Shown here: piece by piece, positions 1-5,102 of the stretch
How the letters are laid out: the number at the start of each line of letters is the position of its first letter
Position numbering within the stretch: the first letter of the stretch is position 1
Source of the DNA: JARDZI01 sp041639705
GTDB taxonomy: Bacteria; Bacillota; Clostridia; Clostridiales; Caloramatoraceae
Direction of reading: 5' to 3'
NCBI GenBank assembly: GCA_041639705.1
Contig: JBEQBT010000209.1
Span: forward strand, 1 to 6,134
Length of the DNA: 6,134 nt
Program-made: the position numbers and the translations under genes
The notes under the pieces: generated by a model
Told to the model about the DNA's origin: nothing
The model's database searches: none
What the model saw: the letters and a program-made list of their open reading frames with translations, nothing else

Positions 1-344
1 TGATAGGTGAACTTTATATATTCTGGGATTCTGAAGATAAGGATGAAGCCAATGGTAAGGATAGAGCATATCTTTGTGCTTTTAGAGTTGATAAGAAATT
101 TCAGGGACGTGGATTGGGAAAGATGCTAATGAAAAGAGTTTTATGCAGAGTTATGGAAAAAGGTTTCAATGAAGTGACAATAGGTGTAGATAATGATGAT
201 GCCGAGAGATTAACCTGTATGTATAAGTCATGGGAATTCACTGAACTAATAAAACTCCAAAATACTGACTATCATTATATTGATAAAAATAATAATCCAA
301 CATATTTTGAGGTTCCATTTTCCTTATATTTAAACAAACTATAG
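1..344 (+). CDS. GNAT family N-acetyltransferase, 5' end outside the window
   Basis: The open frame is already running at the left edge (first whole codon at base 3) and gives 113 residues to the TAG at 342-344. GNAT enzymes move an acetyl group from acetyl-CoA to an amine; the substrate cannot be told here. The visible part starts with a strand ending in IGELYIFWD (beta-4 like), then has the acetyl-CoA pyrophosphate-binding signature Q-G-R-G-L-G within KFQGRGLGKML, about residues 31-41 of the visible part. The helix and strand that follow (VMEKGFNEVTIGVDNDDAER, then a YKSWEF segment) match the usual motif B region. Family members usually have 150-180 residues, so roughly 40-60 N-terminal residues are missing. 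The Met codon at 114 lies inside the cofactor motif and is not a real start. The family call is firm; the role is unknown. Confidence 0.85.
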   Translation, partial: IGELYIFWDSEDKDEANGKDRAYLCAFRVDKKFQGRGLGKMLMKRVLCRVMEKGFNEVTIGVDNDDAERLTCMYKSWEFTELIKLQNTDYHYIDKNNNPTYFEVPFSLYLNKL

Positions 345-434
345 AAAATAGTAAGATTGTACACAATTTTTTTACATTCTTTATTAATCGTAAATCGATG
401 ATATATGAAGAATCGTAGAAAAATTTGAATTATG

Positions 435-452
435 AGGGGGGTGAAACTAATG
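435..452 (+). promoter_or_regulatory. Ribosome binding site fixing the methyltransferase start at 450
   Basis: The run GAGGGGGGTGA at 434-444 is a strong Shine-Dalgarno sequence placed about 6 bases before the ATG at 450-452. An upstream in-frame ATG at 432 overlaps the purine run itself and has no binding site of its own, so 450 is the better start. Confidence 0.7.
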
Positions 453-1112
453 AATATTAAATGGGAACAAGAATGGGATAAAATATATAAAGACCAAGGA
501 GAAGTTCAATTTGATGTACTACCAACCGTAAGAGTAGCGACAGATATTTTTATTAGAAATGACTGTAAGAGTGTGATGGATTTAGGATGTGGTACAGGCA
601 GGCATTCAATATATCTTGCTCAACAAGGTTTCAAGGTATACGCTACCGATATTTCTCAAACAGGATTAGAAATAACTAAATCAAAGGCAGAAAAACTGAA
701 TTTGAGTAATATTGAGTTTGAACAACAGGATATGAGAGATATATCTTTTGACGACAACTCATTAGATGGAATTTTATGTGTGTGGACGACAGGACATGGA
801 ACATTAGAGGATTCTCGTAAAAATGTAAATGAAATATACAGAGTATTAAAACCTAATGGAGTAGTAGTTATTGATTATGTTTCAATTTTTGATGAGAATT
901 ATGGCAAAGGTAAAGAGATAGAAAAAGATACTTTTATTAATAATGTTGAGGGTGAAGAAAATATACCGCATCATTATTCTACATTCGAGGAGCTGAAAGA
1001 ATTATATTCAAGCTTTTCTCATGCTGAGATAACACCAATAGACTATCATTTTCTTGATAATTATGGAGGAAAACACACCATAAAAGCATTTGTGGCCATC
1101 TCAATAAAATAA
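450..1112 (+). CDS. Class I SAM-dependent methyltransferase
   Basis: The product has 220 residues from the ATG at 450, chosen because a strong GAGGGGGG site precedes it. It should transfer a methyl group from S-adenosylmethionine in the cytoplasm; the acceptor is unknown. Residues 42-50 (VMDLGCGTG) are motif I, the SAM-binding glycine loop. YATDIS near 64-69 gives the acidic residue D67 that binds the ribose. The segment at about 92-112 (QQDMRDISF then DGILCVW) covers motifs II-III, and RVLKPNGVVVIDY at 131-143 is the usual late strand. The C-terminal part, with HHYSTFEELKELY near 174-186, resembles small stand-alone methyltransferases of the ubiE/tehB-like superfamily. Length is normal and the gene looks intact. 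Its final codons, HTIKAFVAISIK, recur almost unchanged at 5014-5052, after another gene. The small gene at 1160 follows after 47 bases and is probably co-transcribed. Confidence 0.88.
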   Translation: MNIKWEQEWDKIYKDQGEVQFDVLPTVRVATDIFIRNDCKSVMDLGCGTGRHSIYLAQQGFKVYATDISQTGLEITKSKAEKLNLSNIEFEQQDMRDISFDDNSLDGILCVWTTGHGTLEDSRKNVNEIYRVLKPNGVVVIDYVSIFDENYGKGKEIEKDTFINNVEGEENIPHHYSTFEELKELYSSFSHAEITPIDYHFLDNYGGKHTIKAFVAISIK

Positions 1113-1162
1113 TATATATTTCATATTTACCCAATAATTTGAATGGAGGGGGAATTATAATG
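1081..1162 (+). repeat. Direct repeat copy 1: methyltransferase tail plus leader of next gene
   Basis: This 82-bp segment aligns without gaps to 5021-5102 with 10 mismatches (72/82). It contains the last ten codons and stop of the methyltransferase gene, the 47-base spacer, the GGAGGGGG ribosome binding site and the ATG of the 44-codon gene. Similarity stops exactly at the ATG. A weak promoter-like pair (TTGTGG at 1090-1095, TATATA at 1113-1118, 17 bp apart) is conserved in both copies, so the leader may carry its own promoter; that part is inference. Confidence 0.85.
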
Positions 1163-1294
1163 GGCTTTACTTTTATTGTGATAGAGCAATTAATAATAAC
1201 TGGTATTAGTAATATCTTAGTATATTCTCCAGCAATAATTGTTGCTATTGTCATATCTCACCTTATTATTCGTAAATTTTTTTCGGAAAAATAG
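1160..1294 (+). CDS. Small membrane protein, 44 residues, unknown function
   Basis: ATG at 1160 to TAG at 1292-1294 gives 44 residues beginning MGFTFIVIEQL and ending IIRKFFSEK. The ribosome binding site GGAGGGGG (1145-1152) sits about 7 bases before the ATG, which is strong support for translation. Residues 4-37 are almost wholly hydrophobic, enough for one long or two short membrane helices; the basic tail RKFFSEK suggests a cytoplasmic C-terminus. It follows the methyltransferase by 47 bases and may share its transcript. I do not recognise the family. It could be a small regulatory or toxin-like membrane peptide, but nothing in the sequence proves this. A longer reading frame on the minus strand across 979-1254 overlaps it and is a shadow. 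Confidence 0.6.
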   Translation: MGFTFIVIEQLIITGISNILVYSPAIIVAIVISHLIIRKFFSEK

Positions 1295-1370
1295 AGAATG
1301 ATGCTGTTACAGGTTAGAAGGCTAATAAATAACATTTATTAAGTCACATTTTTTTTATTTTGGGTCGCAA

Positions 1371-1432
1371 CTGTATGATATTATGCCATAGAGTAATAAT
1401 AAACTTTTTTATCATAATACTTTATCATACGG
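1371..1432. repeat. Inverted repeat upstream of the 1479 membrane protein gene
   Basis: GTATGATATTATG at 1373-1385 pairs with CATAATA (1413-1419) plus TCATAC (1425-1430), giving 13 base pairs with a 5-base bulge (1420-1424) and a 27-base loop. It lies in the 184-base spacer between 1294 and 1479, ending 48 bases before the start codon. No run of T follows, so it is not a typical terminator. It could be an operator or a leader structure. I see no other gene in this spacer. Confidence 0.45.
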
Positions 1433-1478
1433 CTGATATTAAATACAATTAAGCATTAAATATCGAGGTGGTATAAAT

Positions 1479-1922
1479 ATGAAAACCATTAAAAACTGGG
1501 TTGAATATGGTATTTATTTGTTATTTTTAACAGTTTATATTACTGTAAGTTTTCAAGTGAAAGCACGACTCTTTGACCAGCAACAAAAAACACAGAATAT
1601 CACTTCTTTCGTATTATGGAATATAATTGTATTTACATTGTTCGGGATGATACTTGGTTTAGACTATATCTTCAAGGAGTCTAAAAAAGAAGGTATGTGG
1701 AAAATAAATTGGGGTAAACTAATACTTCTTGGTCTACCATCTGCTTATTTAACGTTATGCATTATTGCACCTATGTATAATTTTGATTTTATAGTACCTC
1801 AAATTATTTATAACCTACTTATGCCTAACCTCTTCATTACTGAAGCGATAGATGTGTTATTAGGATATACAATAATATCGAGTTTTTATAAGGTTAAAAC
1901 TGATAATCGCATATCTGTTTAA
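1479..1922 (+). CDS. Four-helix integral membrane protein, unknown function
   Basis: The product has 147 residues. The start is supported by GAGGTGG at 1465-1471, about 7 bases before the ATG. Four hydrophobic segments are visible, at about residues 10-28, 45-64, 80-99 and 117-136, joined by charged loops (KARLFDQQQKTQ at 29-40; KESKKEGMWKINWGK at 66-80). It has no obvious signal peptide, no catalytic motif and no cysteine or histidine cluster. It should lie in the cytoplasmic membrane. The gene stands alone between a 184-base spacer and the mobile element and is not interrupted by it. I do not recognise the family; the size and topology resemble the product of 4504-5004, but I see no clear sequence similarity between them. 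Confidence 0.75.
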   Translation: MKTIKNWVEYGIYLLFLTVYITVSFQVKARLFDQQQKTQNITSFVLWNIIVFTLFGMILGLDYIFKESKKEGMWKINWGKLILLGLPSAYLTLCIIAPMYNFDFIVPQIIYNLLMPNLFITEAIDVLLGYTIISSFYKVKTDNRISV

Positions 1923-1946
1923 TGCATATTATTCTTAAAGAACTAA

Positions 1947-1978
1947 ACCGCTTACGCGCTGGGGGCTGCTCGGAAATT
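1947..1978. other. GC-rich island at the left flank of the mobile element
   Basis: About 20 of the 28 bases at 1946-1973 are G or C (ACGCGCTGGGGGCTGCTCGG core), against roughly 30% in the neighbourhood. It includes the nonamer TCGGAAATT at 1970-1978, found again in the same orientation at 4271-4279 beyond the transposase, where another small GC-rich patch (GCGCGGCTCCG, 4246-4256) lies just before it. The two patches may mark the element ends or an older junction; neither is proven. Confidence 0.35.
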
Positions 1979-2000
1979 TCAGACTGTATATATAAAATCA

Positions 2001-2072
2001 AAGTGGTATCTTTTTGAGATTACCACTTCTATTAAAATTAAATTTGCACCAATAAAATTAAAGGAGTGGTAA
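2001..2072 (+). promoter_or_regulatory. Alternative hairpins that could mask the recombinase ribosome binding site
   Basis: AAGTGGTA (2001-2008) pairs perfectly with TACCACTT (2021-2028) to make a short hairpin. The same right arm, extended as TTACCACTTCT (2020-2030), can instead pair over 11 positions, one of them G-U, with AGGAGTGGTAA (2062-2072). The latter is the ribosome binding site lying just before the ATG at 2074. The two pairings exclude each other. This is the layout expected of a translational switch that limits transposition protein synthesis, as known in principle for other insertion sequences. The pairing is seen in the sequence; the regulation is inferred. Confidence 0.45.
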
Positions 2073-2073
2073 A

Positions 2074-2904
2074 ATGTCCGAATTAAGAAACAAAATGAAA
2101 ACTGAGCTTGAGCTTAGAGGTTACAGCCCTACTACTATTAAGCATTACATCGAGAATGTAAGTAGGTTTGCTAAGCATTTTAATCAATCACCTGAACTTT
2201 TAGGTGAAGACCAGATACGCGAGTATCTACATTATTGTATCATGGAAAAACATTTAAGTGAAGGTACTGTTAATTACATTAATAGTTCTTTAAAATTTTT
2301 CTATACGAAAACTCTTAAAAGAAATTGGAATAGTGATATGTTTCCAAGGATGAAAGAAGGTAAAAAGCTTCCTGTTGTTTTATCCAAATCAGAAGTTAAG
2401 GCTATACTGGATGCAACGGATAATTTAAAACATAAAGCGATTCTAACGACTATTTATGGTGCAGGTCTAAGAATCAGCGAAGCTGCAAAACTTAAAGGGT
2501 TAGATATTGACAGTAATAATATGCAGATAGTGATAAGACAAGGCAAGGGTAAAAAAGATAGATATTCCTTACTCTCAAAAACAAATCTTAATTTACTTCG
2601 TGATTATTGGAAAAGGTATCATCCTAAAGACTATTTGTTTTCAGGTAAGAATGCAGCTAACCATATATCAGTTCGTACCATTCAGAAAACATTTGATCAA
2701 GCTCTAGCTAAAGCTGGTATAAAGAAGGATGCGACTGTGCATACATTGAGGCATAGTTTTGCAACTCATCTTTTAGAAGCTGGAACAGATATATGTCATA
2801 TACAAAGACTTTTAGGACATACATCCATCAAAACTACAACAATCTACCTCCACTTAAGAAGATTGGACTTGCTAAGCATAAAAAGTCCTCTTGAAACTCT
2901 TTAG
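2074..2904 (+). CDS. Tyrosine recombinase/integrase of the IS91-type element
   Basis: The product has 276 residues and belongs to the phage integrase/XerC-XerD superfamily, which cuts and rejoins DNA through a 3'-phosphotyrosine link. The N-terminal core-binding (SAM-like) domain spans about residues 3-85, with the typical opening YSPTTIKHYI. The catalytic domain spans about 100-275 and has every expected residue: R133 in GAGLRISE, K158 in the GKG beta-hairpin, H223 and R226 in HTLRH, H249 in LLGH, and nucleophile Y258 in TTIYLHL. The 276-residue length is normal for this type. It lacks the extra helix of integron integrases, so it is not IntI. Start: AGGAGTGG at 2062-2069 precedes the ATG. 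The transposase gene begins 9 bases after its stop, so the two are probably one operon. Its role in IS91-type elements is not established; resolving replication or transfer intermediates is one possibility. Confidence 0.9.
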   Translation: MSELRNKMKTELELRGYSPTTIKHYIENVSRFAKHFNQSPELLGEDQIREYLHYCIMEKHLSEGTVNYINSSLKFFYTKTLKRNWNSDMFPRMKEGKKLPVVLSKSEVKAILDATDNLKHKAILTTIYGAGLRISEAAKLKGLDIDSNNMQIVIRQGKGKKDRYSLLSKTNLNLLRDYWKRYHPKDYLFSGKNAANHISVRTIQKTFDQALAKAGIKKDATVHTLRHSFATHLLEAGTDICHIQRLLGHTSIKTTTIYLHLRRLDLLSIKSPLETL

Positions 2905-2913
2905 GTATCAGCA

Positions 2914-4098
2914 ATGAGTGAGCTTCAGGATATATTTAATCAATACGGCGATGATTACAGAAATAATCATAAGTTGCCATTACATATATTAAAAACTATG
3001 GCCGCCATAGAGTCATGCAGGACATCTAAACTCGGAGGACATTTAGATGTTTGCGATGAATGTGGCAATACTAGAATTTCATATAATTCTTGTAGAAATA
3101 GGCATTGTCCTAAGTGCCAAACCTTAGCAAAAGAAAAGTGGCTTGATAATAGAAAGGATGATTTGTTACCCGTAGGGTATTTTCATATAGTTTTTACTAT
3201 ACCAGAGGAATTGAACTTCATAACTTTGATAAATCAAAAAGAAATGTATTCAATTCTTTTTAAAGCTGCATCCGAAACGCTTCTTGAACTATCACGAGAT
3301 ATTAAATATTTGGGGGCAGAGATTGGATTTACAACAATACTTCATACTTGGGGACAAAATTTAATGAATCACCCTCATTTACATTGTGTAGTTCCCGGAG
3401 GAGGACTCTCTCTTGATGGAAAGCGTTGGATTAATTCTAGAAAAGACTTTTTCATACCTGTAAAAGTACTTTCTAAAAAGTTTCGTGGCAAATTTTTATA
3501 TTATTTTAAGAAAGCCTATCACAATAACAAGTTGAGCCTTTTAAGAGATGTTGAATACTTAAAAGAAAAGTACTTTTTTCAATGCTTTCTTGATAAACTT
3601 CATAACAAAAAGTGGGTAGTATACTGTAAACCTCCATTTGGTAGTCCAGAGCATGTACTTGAGTACCTTGGGAGATATACGCATAGAGTTGCTTTATCTA
3701 ACAACAGAATAGTAAAATTTGAAGATGGATTAGTTACATTTAAGTGGAGAGATTACAAAGATAACAATAAACAAAAACTTATGACGGTAACTGCTGAGGA
3801 ATTTATTCGTAGGTTTTTAATGCATATATTACCTAGTAAATTTGTGAAGATACGACATTATGGAATTTTAAGCAATCGTAATCGTAATTTTAAGTTAAAA
3901 TTATGTAAAAGGCTTACTGGTATGGCCTTTAAGAAAAAGTCAATTTCATTATCTAAGTTAAGTGCTGCAGAAATTTTTAAAAGACTGACAGGAATTGATT
4001 TTAATAAATGCCCTCACTGTAAGAATGGCAGGATGATAACAACGCAAACACTTTATCCAAAAAATTGCTCCCCGCCAGGGGTAAGAAAAACAGCATAA
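2914..4098 (+). CDS. tnpA: IS91-family Y2 HUH rolling-circle transposase
   Basis: The product has 394 residues, a normal full length for the family. A zinc-binding N-terminal domain holds C47-x2-C50, C60, H64-C65 and C68 (CRNRHCPKC). The HUH nuclease core follows: H153-P-H155-L-H157 then VVPGGGLS, where H155 and H157 are the metal ligands. The paired catalytic tyrosines are Y251 and Y255 in YLGRYTHRVALSNNRI, spaced four residues apart as in IS91. The conserved RHYG near 314-317 and a C-terminal CPHC (366-369) are present. It should nick one strand at the ori end and form a 5'-phosphotyrosine intermediate during rolling-circle transposition. No clear ribosome binding site precedes the ATG (only TAGG at 2902-2905), so translation probably depends on coupling to the recombinase gene 9 bases upstream. 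No stop or frameshift is seen. Confidence 0.93.
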   Translation: MSELQDIFNQYGDDYRNNHKLPLHILKTMAAIESCRTSKLGGHLDVCDECGNTRISYNSCRNRHCPKCQTLAKEKWLDNRKDDLLPVGYFHIVFTIPEELNFITLINQKEMYSILFKAASETLLELSRDIKYLGAEIGFTTILHTWGQNLMNHPHLHCVVPGGGLSLDGKRWINSRKDFFIPVKVLSKKFRGKFLYYFKKAYHNNKLSLLRDVEYLKEKYFFQCFLDKLHNKKWVVYCKPPFGSPEHVLEYLGRYTHRVALSNNRIVKFEDGLVTFKWRDYKDNNKQKLMTVTAEEFIRRFLMHILPSKFVKIRHYGILSNRNRNFKLKLCKRLTGMAFKKKSISLSKLSAAEIFKRLTGIDFNKCPHCKNGRMITTQTLYPKNCSPPGVRKTA

Positions 4099-4184
4099 TC
4101 TATTAAAATATTTTGGGGAGGGGGAAAGTGTATATATTTCTAAGGAAATTTAATAATATTATCAAAGATCTACCTTGAAAAATG

Positions 4185-4236
4185 AAGCTATGTCTATTTA
4201 TCTAGGGTGGTTGGGATTATCGAAAACCCATAGCTT
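4185..4236. repeat. Inverted repeat, candidate ori-end hairpin of the IS
   Basis: AAGCTATG (4185-4192) and CATAGCTT (4229-4236) are perfect 8-bp inverted copies around a 36-base loop. Directly inside the right arm, AACC (4225-4228) can pair with GGTT (4209-4212), which extends the fold. It begins 87 bases after the transposase stop, the side where IS91-family elements have their rolling-circle start site, often beside a hairpin. The assignment as ori end is inference. Confidence 0.45.
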
Positions 4237-4269
4237 TAGGTGATAGCGCGGCTCCGTTCTATAATTCGT

Positions 4270-4354
4270 TTCGGAAATTGGACAACTTTGATCTTAAACC
4301 AACACTTTAAATTTTTATATGAGGGTGTTGGTTTTAATAGGCCCAACTTCCGAA
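4270..4354. repeat. Nested inverted repeats forming a large potential hairpin
   Basis: The outer arms TTCGGAAATTGG (4270-4281) and CCAACTTCCGAA (4343-4354) match at 11 of 12 positions. The inner arms AAACCAACAC (4296-4305) and GTGTTGGTTT (4325-4334) match perfectly over 10 bp around a 19-base loop. Four T residues end at 4335, so the inner hairpin could act as a weak terminator for the transposase operon. The nested arrangement is more elaborate than a simple terminator and could equally be a recombination site folded as single-stranded DNA. Confidence 0.5.
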
Positions 4355-4366
4355 TCCGAACCTATT

Positions 4367-4413
4367 CAAAGTCTGCACTTACAAGTAATTAAAGGTTGGT
4401 TCGACTTTGTAAG
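4367..4413. repeat. Inverted repeat downstream of the nested hairpins
   Basis: CAAAGTC (4367-4373) pairs with GACTTTG (4403-4409). A competing pair, CTTACAA (4378-4384) with TTGTAAG (4407-4413), overlaps its right arm. Part of the left arm (TCAAAGT, 4366-4372) can also pair with ACTTTGA at 4285-4291, so the whole region 4266-4413 has several alternative folds. Confidence 0.35.
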
Positions 4414-4503
4414 AAATAACGAAGTAAGTAATTCAATCCAATAAATTAAGCAAAAGACTATTAATACTTTCTATTAATATTAATAAAAGAGGGTGGTTAA
4501 ACC

Positions 4504-5004
4504 ATGAATAAAATTGAAAAGATAAAAATTGCTGTTCATGTAGCCTTATACTATTTTATAATTACCAATGTATTGTCTCTTTTGAGTAAGATTCTTTCTG
4601 ATTTGCTATTTAAAAATAGTAAATTATTAGTCGGAGACCTAAGTTCAAATGCACCGAGGTATATAGTTGTAATAGTAGTTATCATTCTTTTAGCAATACT
4701 TTCGAAAGTATTAAAAAGGAGAGCACAGGGGGATATTAGTATTGATAGCAAACCGTTGCTCTACATCATAGTTGGTTTGCTACTTATAGTGAATGGAGTT
4801 ATAAATATCCCGACACAAGTATCATTAACCAAATTTTATATAAATCATTTATTTTCAGAAGGCAACCTTATTTCGCAAGGTACGAAAACTGGTTTAATGG
4901 ATACTATATATCGGACTATAGTGCCGATTGTATTTTATATCTTCCAAATAGGAATCGGAGCCTACTTCACATTAAGAATTACTAATAGGAATAAACAGGT
5001 ATAA
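4504..5004 (+). CDS. Four-helix integral membrane protein, unknown function
   Basis: The product has 166 residues. GAGGGTGG at 4489-4496 is a good ribosome binding site about 7 bases before the ATG. Hydrophobic segments lie at about residues 9-31, 52-70, 83-103 and 137-158. Basic stretches (KVLKRRAQ near 68-75 and the tail RITNRNKQV) suggest that these parts face the cytoplasm, which fits four helices with both ends inside. No catalytic or metal-binding motif is visible and I do not recognise the family. It stands alone: the spacer before it is the repeat-rich region after the mobile element. Immediately after its stop begins the orphan methyltransferase-tail repeat (5005-5102), which suggests that this gene occupies the place of a lost methyltransferase gene. 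Confidence 0.75.
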   Translation: MNKIEKIKIAVHVALYYFIITNVLSLLSKILSDLLFKNSKLLVGDLSSNAPRYIVVIVVIILLAILSKVLKRRAQGDISIDSKPLLYIIVGLLLIVNGVINIPTQVSLTKFYINHLFSEGNLISQGTKTGLMDTIYRTIVPIVFYIFQIGIGAYFTLRITNRNKQV

Positions 5005-5052
5005 GAAACACATCACACTATAAAAGCATTTGTGGTTATGTCAATAAAATAA
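5005..5052 (+). pseudogene. Remnant of a methyltransferase 3' end
   Basis: Read in the frame ending at the TAA 5050-5052, codons 5014-5049 encode HTIKAFVVMSIK, compared with HTIKAFVAISIK at the end of the intact methyltransferase (stop at 1110-1112). The match continues through the stop codon into the spacer. No start or body of a methyltransferase precedes it; the upstream DNA is the end of an unrelated membrane protein gene with its own stop at 5002-5004. It is therefore a leftover tail, marking a past recombination or replacement event. Confidence 0.7.
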
Positions 5053-5102
5053 TATATATTTTACATTTACCCTATAATCTGAATGGAGAGAGGATTATAA
5101 TG
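5021..5102 (+). repeat. Direct repeat copy 2: methyltransferase tail plus leader
   Basis: This is the partner of 1081-1162, identical at 72 of 82 aligned positions with no gaps, and it ends at the ATG of the nucleotidyltransferase gene. Weak similarity may extend left to about 5005. The bases after the ATG differ completely between the two copies, so the repeat joins the same leader to two unrelated genes. Confidence 0.85.

Larger units (their letters stand above)
1990..4260 (+). mobile_element. IS91-type insertion sequence with an accessory tyrosine recombinase; ends approximate
   Basis: Two adjacent genes define the element: a tyrosine recombinase (2074-2904) and a Y2 HUH transposase (2914-4098), 9 bases apart and in the same direction. 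IS91-family elements move by rolling-circle transfer without making target-site duplications, from an ori end downstream of the transposase to a ter end upstream of it. Some members of the family are known to carry a phage-integrase-like gene next to the transposase, and this arrangement fits them. The exact ends cannot be fixed from one copy. The left end probably lies between the stop at 1922 and the hairpin starting at 2001. The right end is probably just past the hairpin 4185-4236. A GTTC tetranucleotide, the type of sequence targeted by IS91, occurs at 4256-4259. Both genes appear intact, so the element may be active. Confidence 0.75.
4099..4503. other. Non-coding stretch after the transposase, rich in inverted repeats
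   Basis: These 405 bases hold no convincing gene. They begin with a purine run (GGGGAGGGGG, 4115-4124) followed by a 16-codon GTG frame (4128-4178) that is too short to call. Four inverted repeats follow in 4185-4413, described separately, with a small GC-rich patch at 4246-4256. The last 80 bases are A+T-rich, with repeated ATTAAT words, and end in the ribosome binding site GAGGGTGG (4489-4496) of the next gene. The first part probably includes the ori end of the IS91-type element. Confidence 0.6.

Noticed and set aside
432..449. Methyltransferase start at the ATG 432
   Set aside because: That ATG overlaps the ribosome binding site used by the ATG at 450 and would add the unlikely residues MRGVKL with no binding site of its own.
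979..1254. 91-codon frame on the minus strand
   Set aside because: It overlaps the end of the well-supported methyltransferase gene and the small 1160 gene, and no motif supports it; a shadow frame.
1299..1343. 14-codon frame beginning ATGATG after the 1160 gene
   Set aside because: It is very short, has no ribosome binding site and no recognisable sequence.
1923..2073. Rho-independent terminator of the 1479 gene at 2001-2028
   Set aside because: The hairpin is short, is not followed by a T run, and lies 78 bases past the stop; the alternative pairing with the recombinase ribosome binding site explains it better.
4266..4413. Integron attC-like recombination site
   Set aside because: The region folds and a GCCCAAC word matches RYYYAAC at 4341-4347, but no partner GTTRRRY core is present in the right place, the neighbouring recombinase lacks the integron-specific helix, and there is no array of such sites between the genes.
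4551..4751. 66-codon frame on the minus strand
   Set aside because: It lies wholly within the 4504-5004 membrane protein gene and its hydrophobic content mirrors that gene; a shadow frame.
1479..5004. The two four-helix membrane proteins as duplicated copies of one gene
   Set aside because: They share size and topology, but reading them side by side shows no run of matching residues beyond what hydrophobic composition would give.
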